Positions 58,999 to 64,000 of a stretch of 64,000 nt of DNA are shown piece by piece. A model generated the notes under the pieces. That model was given only the letters and a program-made list of their open reading frames with translations, did not search any database and had not been told where the DNA came from. The DNA is from Aromatoleum toluclasticum ATCC 700605 (GTDB lineage Bacteria; Pseudomonadota; Gammaproteobacteria; Burkholderiales; Rhodocyclaceae). A program made the translations under genes and the position numbers. The DNA is taken from the NCBI RefSeq assembly GCF_000378245.1, contig NZ_KB899513.1, forward strand, positions 1 through 64,000. Reading direction: 5' to 3'. Numbering within the stretch: the stretch's first letter is position 1; the number at the start of each line of letters is the position of its first letter.

Positions 58999-59032
58999 GT
59001 CGCCGCACTGCGCTCTTCGCGATAATTCGCGC

Positions 59033-59719
59033 ATGAAAATCCTGGTCGTCGAAGATGAGCCGAAGCTCGCCGAATACCTGCGCAAGGCGCTGACCGAGAG
59101 CAGCTACGTCGTGGATGTCGCCCACAGCGGCACCGAGGGGCGCTACCTCGCGATCGAAGGGCATTACGATCTCGTCCTGCTCGATGTCATGCTGCCGGGC
59201 CTGGATGGTTTCGCCGTCCTGCGCGAAATGCGGCGCGACAAGCACGTACCGGTGCTGATGCTCACCGCGCGGGACAAGGTGGAGGATCGCGTGAAGGGGC
59301 TGCAGGCGGGGGCGGATGACTATCTCGTAAAACCTTTCGCCCTGTCCGAACTGCTCGCACGCGTACACGCGCTGTTGCGGCGTGGCGCCATTCCGACGGC
59401 CGGTCAGGATCTCACGGTCCTCAGCCTGGCCGACCTCGAACTCGATCTGGTGCGGCGCAAGGCGTCGCGCTCCGGGCAGCGGCTCGATCTGACGGCCAAG
59501 GAATTCACGCTGCTGACCTTGCTCTTGCGTCGGCACGGACAGGTGCTGTCGCGCACCGCGCTGGCCGAGCAGGTGTGGGACATGAACTTCGACAGCAATA
59601 CGAATGTTGTGGAGGTTGCCGTGCGCCGCCTGCGCAGCAAGCTCGATGACCCCTTCGCGAGGAAGTTGCTGCACACCGTGCGCGGCATGGGCTACGTCCT
59701 GGAAGACCGGGAGCCCTGA
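59033..59719 (+). CDS. OmpR-family response regulator, CusR/CzcR type (second system)
   Basis: 228 residues from ATG 59033. Receiver [20 protein letters not shown], phosphorylation site [25 protein letters not shown]; the winged helix ends with [15 protein letters not shown]. It is paralogous to 14030-14710 (DNA-binding part especially similar: [14 protein letters not shown] versus [14 protein letters not shown]), so both may read similar boxes. It is followed 2 bp later by its kinase. Confidence 0.93.
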   Translation: MKILVVEDEPKLAEYLRKALTESSYVVDVAHSGTEGRYLAIEGHYDLVLLDVMLPGLDGFAVLREMRRDKHVPVLMLTARDKVEDRVKGLQAGADDYLVKPFALSELLARVHALLRRGAIPTAGQDLTVLSLADLELDLVRRKASRSGQRLDLTAKEFTLLTLLLRRHGQVLSRTALAEQVWDMNFDSNTNVVEVAVRRLRSKLDDPFARKLLHTVRGMGYVLEDREP

Positions 59720-59721
59720 GG

Positions 59722-61053
59722 ATGCGTAATTCGCGTTCGCTTGGCCGTTGGCTGTCATGGTGGCTTGCCGTGCAGACCTTCATCGGGCTCGGATTCGTCT
59801 GCGCCGTCGTGTATGTGGCCACCAGCCTCAACTTTTCCGCCAGGCAGGCTGAGGAGCTGCGGCACAAGCAGGACGTGATCCGCCACCTTGTCCGCGAGAT
59901 CGCGACGCCGGAGGACCTGCCGAGCCTACGTCACAAACTCGACGATTTCTTCATCGGCCACGCCGACCTCAAACTGCGGCTGACCGCGGACGCCGAGACG
60001 CTCCTCTACATGACGCCACCGGCCCCCGAGCCCCCCGCGAACCTGCGTCGGGTTAAATTCGAGATCCCTTCACCGTGGTCGGGCGCAGTCGTGCTGCGTG
60101 CCGAATTGGCGCTCGACAGCAGTTCCGATGCCCAATTGCTGAGGCAACTGGCGTGGACGCTACTGGCGAGTGCGCTGGCCGGCGCCGTGCTCGTCTCCGG
60201 CGGGGGGGCGTGGCTCGTGCGGCGCGCGCTGTTGCCTGTTCGCGACCTGGCTCGGCAAGCGGCCGCGCTCAGTCCGGAAAATGTCGGACAGCCGCTGGAC
60301 GGCTCCGCGCAGGCGCAGGAACTGCAGCCGCTGGTCGCGCAGTTCAACGCGCTGCTTGTGCGGCTGGACAACGCATACCGGCAACTGGAAGGCTTCAATG
60401 CGGACGTCGCCCATGAACTGCGCACGCCGCTGGCGACACTGATCGGCGAGACCGAACTCGTCCTGAGCCGCGAACGCGGCATTCCCGAGTTGCGGGACGT
60501 GCTGGGATCAAACCTCGAGGACCTGCATCGCCTGGCGGGTCTCGTCAATGACATGCTGTTCCTGTCGAAAGCGGATCGGGGCGAACGTGCCCGCCGGCAG
60601 CCTGTTGGCAGGCTTGCCGGGGTTGCTGCGGAGGTGGTCGAGTTCCACGATGCCGCGCTGCAGGAAGCCGGCGTGAGCGTTCGCGTGCGTGGGGACAGTA
60701 GTGGTGCATTCGATGCACCCTTGTTGCGGCGGGCACTATCGAATCTCCTCGCCAATGCCACCCGGTTCGCCGAGCGGGGGTCTGTCATCGACGTGGCTAT
60801 CGAGCCGGGCACCGCCGGCGCCGTACGGTTATCCGTCAGCAACGTCGGTCCAGTGATTCCTGCGCAGGATCTGCCCCGTCTTTTCGACCGCTTCTATCGG
60901 GCGGATTTGGCGCGCGAACACGGGGACTTCAATCACGGCCTTGGATTGTCGATCGTCGCGGCGATCGCACGTATGCATGGTGGTAACACCTTCGCCCAGT
61001 CGTCGGCCGGCAGGACGACAATCGGCTTCAGTCTGTCGGGCGAGAGTGGCTGA
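59722..61053 (+). CDS. Heavy-metal sensor histidine kinase (second system)
   Basis: 443 residues. TM1 (about 11-33), a periplasmic domain of about 100 residues, TM2 (about 145-165), HAMP, H-box FNADVAHELRTPLATL, N-box LLANATRFAE and G-box HGLGLSIVAAIA. The periplasmic domain is shorter than in the first kinase and shares the HKLDDFFIGHADL segment with it (there [11 protein letters not shown]). Its stop region overlaps the convergent GDCCVxC gene by 26 bp. Confidence 0.92.
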   Translation: MRNSRSLGRWLSWWLAVQTFIGLGFVCAVVYVATSLNFSARQAEELRHKQDVIRHLVREIATPEDLPSLRHKLDDFFIGHADLKLRLTADAETLLYMTPPAPEPPANLRRVKFEIPSPWSGAVVLRAELALDSSSDAQLLRQLAWTLLASALAGAVLVSGGGAWLVRRALLPVRDLARQAAALSPENVGQPLDGSAQAQELQPLVAQFNALLVRLDNAYRQLEGFNADVAHELRTPLATLIGETELVLSRERGIPELRDVLGSNLEDLHRLAGLVNDMLFLSKADRGERARRQPVGRLAGVAAEVVEFHDAALQEAGVSVRVRGDSSGAFDAPLLRRALSNLLANATRFAERGSVIDVAIEPGTAGAVRLSVSNVGPVIPAQDLPRLFDRFYRADLAREHGDFNHGLGLSIVAAIARMHGGNTFAQSSAGRTTIGFSLSGESG

Positions 61054-61273
61054 TGCCCCTGGGGGTACGCGGGCGGCCGAGCGCCTGAACCGGTGGGCAA
61101 GGCACGGTGCCGTACGAGCAAAACACGCAGCAGTCACCTGGCAGCGGCCTGAATACGGTGTGGCACCGCTCGCACTCATAGAACCACTGGCAGGCGTCCG
61201 TCGGCATCGTTTCTGTCTTCGCGTGACCGCAGGACGGACAGGACAGCGTCGATTCGAGATCGATCCCGCTCAT
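61028..61273 (-). CDS. GDCCVxC-domain small metal-module protein (copy 2)
   Basis: 81 residues starting [34 protein letters not shown] and GDCCVFCSYGTVPCPP correspond closely to copy 1 (4402-4638), with an extended Arg/Pro/Ser tail. The start overlaps the merP stop by ATGA. Both copies close an operon whose first gene is a metal transporter, and both operons are run by a divergent MerR protein. Confidence 0.85.
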   Translation of the reverse strand: MSGIDLESTLSCPSCGHAKTETMPTDACQWFYECERCHTVFRPLPGDCCVFCSYGTVPCPPVQALGRPRTPRGISHSRPTD

Positions 61274-61557
61274 GGCTTGCGCTCCGTGAGGCCCGACGGA
61301 TAACCCGCGTCCCGCGTGGCGCGGGTCAGCGCCTCGACAGTGGTCTTGACGTCGTCGAAGGTGACGATAGCTTCGCGCCGGTCGAGGCTCACCGTGACCG
61401 CCTCCACTCCGGCAACCTTGCTCAGCGCTTTCTTGAGGGTGATCGGGCAGACCGGACAGTCCATCGTCGGCACGGACAGCGTGACCGTCGTGGATGCCGC
61501 CCATGCCGGCAGGGCGAACGTGGCCAACCATGCCAGCACCAGCGGACGTATTCTCAC
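61270..61557 (-). CDS. merP: MerP periplasmic mercuric-binding protein
   Basis: 95 residues from GTG 61557, AGGAG upstream. Signal peptide cleaved near AWAAST. HMA fold with the Hg site [15 protein letters not shown] (C-x2-C), then [20 protein letters not shown] and a final GYPSGL. It hands Hg(II) to MerT. Start and stop overlap its operon neighbours. Confidence 0.92.
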   Translation of the reverse strand: MRIRPLVLAWLATFALPAWAASTTVTLSVPTMDCPVCPITLKKALSKVAGVEAVTVSLDRREAIVTFDDVKTTVEALTRATRDAGYPSGLTERKP

Positions 61558-61571
61558 GTGCGGATCTCCTC

Positions 61572-61946
61572 TCAGTAGAACCAGGGCGCCATGGTGGGAA
61601 AAACCAGCGCGACCAGCACCAGCACGGCCACGACCGCGAACAGCCGCTTGTACAGCCGGTTGACCGGCGGGAGCGCGCACCCTGCGCCTGGCGGGCACGC
61701 AACGACTGGTCGCCAGATGCGTCGCCAGGCCAGCACCAACGACACCACGGCCAGTGCGATGAACAGCGGGCGATAGGGTTCGAGCGCAGTCAGCGTACCA
61801 ATCCATGCACCGGAGAAGCCGAGCGCAAGCAGCACCAATGGCCCCAAGCAACAGGCGGAAGCCAGGATGGCCGCCACACCGCCGGTGAGCAGGCTGCCGC
61901 GCCCGTCACGGCGCGGGAGAGTCTCGATCGAGCTTTTCGGGTGCAT
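61572..61946 (-). CDS. merT: MerT mercuric ion transporter
   Basis: 124 residues with three TM helices. The TM1 Cys pair is in [15 protein letters not shown], and the cytoplasmic pair in [14 protein letters not shown]. It imports Hg(II) from MerP into the cytosol. It is first in the leftward operon, 39 bp from merR. There is no merA in the window to reduce the imported Hg(II). Confidence 0.92.
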   Translation of the reverse strand: MHPKSSIETLPRRDGRGSLLTGGVAAILASACCLGPLVLLALGFSGAWIGTLTALEPYRPLFIALAVVSLVLAWRRIWRPVVACPPGAGCALPPVNRLYKRLFAVVAVLVLVALVFPTMAPWFY

Positions 61947-61952
61947 GGTGTA

Positions 61953-61983
61953 AGCTTACTTCCGTACTTAAGTACGGAGTCAA
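61953..61983 (-). promoter_or_regulatory. mer operator/promoter (merT direction)
   Basis: Minus strand TTGACT (61983-61978) and TAAGCT (61958-61953) with a 19-bp spacer holding the perfect dyad TCCGTACTTAAGTACGGA (61961-61978). This is the classical MerR-bound promoter. Confidence 0.92.
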
Positions 61984-61985
61984 GC

Positions 61986-62399
61986 ATGATGAAAACCCTC
62001 TGCGCCGGTTTCACCATCGGCGTTCTGGCAGAGGCGGCAGGCGTCGGCGTCGAGACCATCCGTTTCTACCAGCGCAAGGGCCTGCTTCCCGAACCTGAGC
62101 GGCCGCGCAGCAGCATTCGCCGCTACTCCGACGACGACCTTGCCCGCGTGCGCTTTATCAAATCTGCACAAAGGCTCGGCTTTTCGCTGGATGAAGTAGG
62201 CGAACTGCTGAAACTGGAGGACGGCGCCCATTGCGACGAGGCGCGCAGCCTCGCCGAGCGCAAACTGGGGGACGTGCGAGTGAGACTCGCTGATCTGCGC
62301 AACATCGAGGCGGTGCTGAGCCAGTTGGTTACCCGCTGCGGATCGTCACATGGGGCGGTAACCTGCCCGCTCATCGCTTCGTTGCAGGGGCGCCCATGA
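61986..62399 (+). CDS. merR: MerR mercury-responsive regulator
   Basis: 137 residues from ATG 61986 (ATG 61989 is also possible). Winged helix [20 protein letters not shown], dimerisation helix, and the three Hg(II) ligands C83 (HCDEA), C118 (TRCGSS) and C127 (VTCPL), matching the Tn501 spacing. It shuts or opens the mer promoter just upstream. Its stop overlaps the ynfA start (ATGA). Confidence 0.94.
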   Translation: MMKTLCAGFTIGVLAEAAGVGVETIRFYQRKGLLPEPERPRSSIRRYSDDDLARVRFIKSAQRLGFSLDEVGELLKLEDGAHCDEARSLAERKLGDVRVRLADLRNIEAVLSQLVTRCGSSHGAVTCPLIASLQGRP

Positions 62400-62734
62400 T
62401 CGAACTGGCAAGATTGAGCGCGCTGTTCGCGGTCACGGCGCTCGCCGAGATCATTGGCTGCTATCTGCCGTTCCTGGTGCTGAAGCAGGGCAAGACCGCC
62501 TGGCTATTGATCCCGGCTGCGCTGTCCCTGGCACTGTTCGCCTGGCTGCTGACGCTGCATCCGACCGCAGCTGGACGAACTTATGCGGCGTATGGGGGCA
62601 TGTACATCGCCGTTGCCTTGCTGTGGCTGCGGTTCATCGATGGCGTGCTGCTGACGCGCTGGGATATCGCAGGTGCGGCCATCGCACTGGCCGGCATGGC
62701 GGTCATTGCGCTGCAGCCGTCGGGGGGAATTTAG
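62396..62734 (+). CDS. ynfA: YnfA-family (UPF0060) small membrane protein (copy 2)
   Basis: 112 residues with four hydrophobic segments. [36 protein letters not shown] and [10 protein letters not shown] match copy 1 (5808-6143) nearly residue for residue. It overlaps merR, so it is expressed with the regulator and not with merTP. Confidence 0.9.
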   Translation: MIELARLSALFAVTALAEIIGCYLPFLVLKQGKTAWLLIPAALSLALFAWLLTLHPTAAGRTYAAYGGMYIAVALLWLRFIDGVLLTRWDIAGAAIALAGMAVIALQPSGGI

Positions 62735-62962
62735 GAGCGGCTGTCGGTGTGGCGCGGCAAGCCATGCTGCGATCAAGACCGTCTCCTCGCTCTACGAGAT
62801 TGGCAACGCCTCACGGGGTTCGCGATCTTATTCGGCAATGACCGCAATTCGTTCGCCACCACCAGCAGGCCTGCCCGCCTGTCGGTGAATACGGTCATCC
62901 AAGGGCTGGCGTACCCATCAGTGCCAGGACAAAGAGGTGCGCGACAATGCGAATGCTTGTAT

Positions 62963-63427
62963 TCATTTTGAGCTCTTGAAGTGCGCCGCGACCAACAGTG
63001 CGCCGATGACGGAAAACGCCACCGTCGACAACAGTGGAATCGTCTCGAAACCGAACCACATATTGGCTTGTAGCTTTGAGTCGCGTATGCCCTGGATGCA
63101 GGACTTGAATGCCTCTGCCGCGGGTATGGTTTCCGTAATCAGAAGCAGGTGGACAACCGCGAGCAGCCAGCCGATACCGGCTAACGGGAGTGCGAAGTAC
63201 ACCACCCGGCGGTCGAAGATGATGAGTCCCGCGAAAGATACGGGAACCAAGGGAAACAGGAAGATCCGCTGATACAGGCACAGTACGCAACACGGTAGTT
63301 GCATGATTCCGCTGAGCGCGAGCGTACCGAGCGTCGCGACGCTACTGACCCCGAAACACGCAAGCATCAGAAACCAGGCGGTGCCAAATAGAGTATTGCC
63401 CCGCAAGCATCGGTCGATCTTGGTCAA
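62963..63427 (-). CDS. dsbB: DsbB-like disulfide bond formation protein
   Basis: 154 residues from TTG 63427; no better ATG. Four TM helices. The first periplasmic Cys pair lies in QLPCCVLCLYQRIFLF (C-x2-C). Later FKSCIQGIRDSK carries a single Cys where DsbB has a second pair. It may oxidise DsbA-like partners needed by the many Cys-containing periplasmic metal proteins here. Confidence 0.75.
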   Translation of the reverse strand: MTKIDRCLRGNTLFGTAWFLMLACFGVSSVATLGTLALSGIMQLPCCVLCLYQRIFLFPLVPVSFAGLIIFDRRVVYFALPLAGIGWLLAVVHLLLITETIPAAEAFKSCIQGIRDSKLQANMWFGFETIPLLSTVAFSVIGALLVAAHFKSSK

Positions 63428-63568
63428 TTCGGGTTCAGTTCCAGTAATGATGCAGCAATGTTTTCAGGGAACGCGCTTGTCGATAGCGCCGTCGGGAAAG
63501 GAGCCCAACCAGAAACGACTGGGCCTGAAGCCAAAGCCGGCAGACCGGGGGCCGGCTACCCATCCACC

Positions 63569-64000
63569 TCACCGAGAAGGCGGTATCCACATGTAATTCT
63601 GATGCTGCATCATGTGATCCATCATCTGCTGCTGCATGCCCATGTACCGATCCATCATGTACTGGCGCTGCTTCATCTGGTCCGGAGTGAGTTTCGAGTA
63701 GTAGTCTCCCATTCCGCGCCAGCCCATCATGGGGCCGCCCTTCATGCCCCCACTCATCATCGGGCCGCCGGCACAGCAGCCCATCATCCCCGGCCCCCAC
63801 ATGCCGTACATCGTTCCCATGCCGTTGCGCATCGTTTCCCAGTGCTCCTGAAGCAGCTTCTGTCGCTCCTGCGGATCCTGGGTCTAGCGGATTTTCTCCA
63901 TCTGCTCCTGCATCCGCTGCATGGTCTGCTGCATCTGCGCCATTTGCTTGTCGAACTCGGCAACGTCGGGCGCCTGCTGTCGAACCTGAGCGTCTTTCGC
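63569..64000 (-). pseudogene. Met-rich periplasmic protein gene with internal amber codon (5' end outside window)
   Basis: The minus-strand frame is open from the window edge to 63887 (QMQQTMQRMQEQMEKIR), meets TAG at 63886-63884, and goes on uninterrupted (TQDPQERQKLLQEHWETM, then MYGMWGPGMMGCC, MMDRYMGMQQQMMDHMMQHQ) to TGA at 63569-63571. The reading frame and Gln/Met style do not change, so one C-to-T change (CAG to TAG) probably killed it. Internal ATGs at 63832 and below could still yield the C-terminal half. Such Met-rich proteins bind Cu(I)/Ag(I). Confidence 0.72.

Overview
The window is high-GC DNA with tightly packed, often ATGA-overlapping genes and the gene families of a beta-proteobacterial metal-resistance island (CopK, CzcE, CzcI, HME-RND pumps, DUF4148). 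This suggests a beta-proteobacterium, perhaps Rhodocyclales or Burkholderiales; that placement is inference, since no rRNA or other phylogenetic marker is present. Mobile DNA at the left edge, near-identical internal duplications and several decaying genes point to an accessory genomic island or plasmid segment.

Layout. 0-3 kb: the 3' end of a class D beta-lactamase gene, then an IS3-family element whose orfB is split by an ISAs1-family element with a 10-bp target duplication. 3.5-4.2 kb: a parDE toxin-antitoxin pair. 4.4-6.1 kb: a MerR-regulated module (GDCCVxC protein and CDF exporter leftward, CadR-like regulator and YnfA rightward). 6.7-11.7 kb: poorly known genes, including a metallophosphoesterase, a TIR-domain protein and a PD-(D/E)xK nuclease-like protein, possibly defence-related. 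12.1-19.6 kb: copper genes (DUF411 protein, a two-component system, a Met/His-rich periplasmic protein, outer-membrane channel, multicopper oxidase, cupredoxin, CusF). 19.7-25.7 kb: cusCBA. 25.8-32.4 kb: a first CzcCBA-type operon. 32.5-37.2 kb: small periplasmic proteins, a dead ABC-2 permease, a heme-bearing outer-membrane protein and a lone Rieske protein. 37.7-43.4 kb: Cu(I) P-type ATPase, a methyltransferase operon and an HD-GYP protein. 45.3-47.7 kb: czcE-copK-czcE-copK-copK. 47.8-51.3 kb: duplicated ankyrin/lipoprotein units with pseudogenes. 51.4-58.4 kb: a second CzcCBA-type operon (leftward) with czcI. 58.5-61.1 kb: DUF4148 protein and a second two-component system. 61.0-62.7 kb: merTP-GDCCVxC / merR-ynfA without merA. 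63-64 kb: a DsbB-like protein and a Met-rich protein gene carrying an internal amber codon.

How it fits together. Periplasmic Cu is oxidised (multicopper oxidase), chelated (CopK, CzcE, CusF, Met/His-rich peptides) and exported (CusCBA, Czc-like pumps, CopA-type ATPase); Cd/Pb/Zn and Hg have separate MerR-controlled modules. Reading the intergenic regions shows a shared promoter design: a dyad ATTAC-N6-GTAAT (or a close variant), then exactly 33 nt, then a -10-like hexamer, with GTCA often 6 nt after the dyad. It occurs ten times, in front of most of the small periplasmic metal-protein genes and the ATPase, and probably marks the regulon of one or both CopR/CusR-type response regulators.
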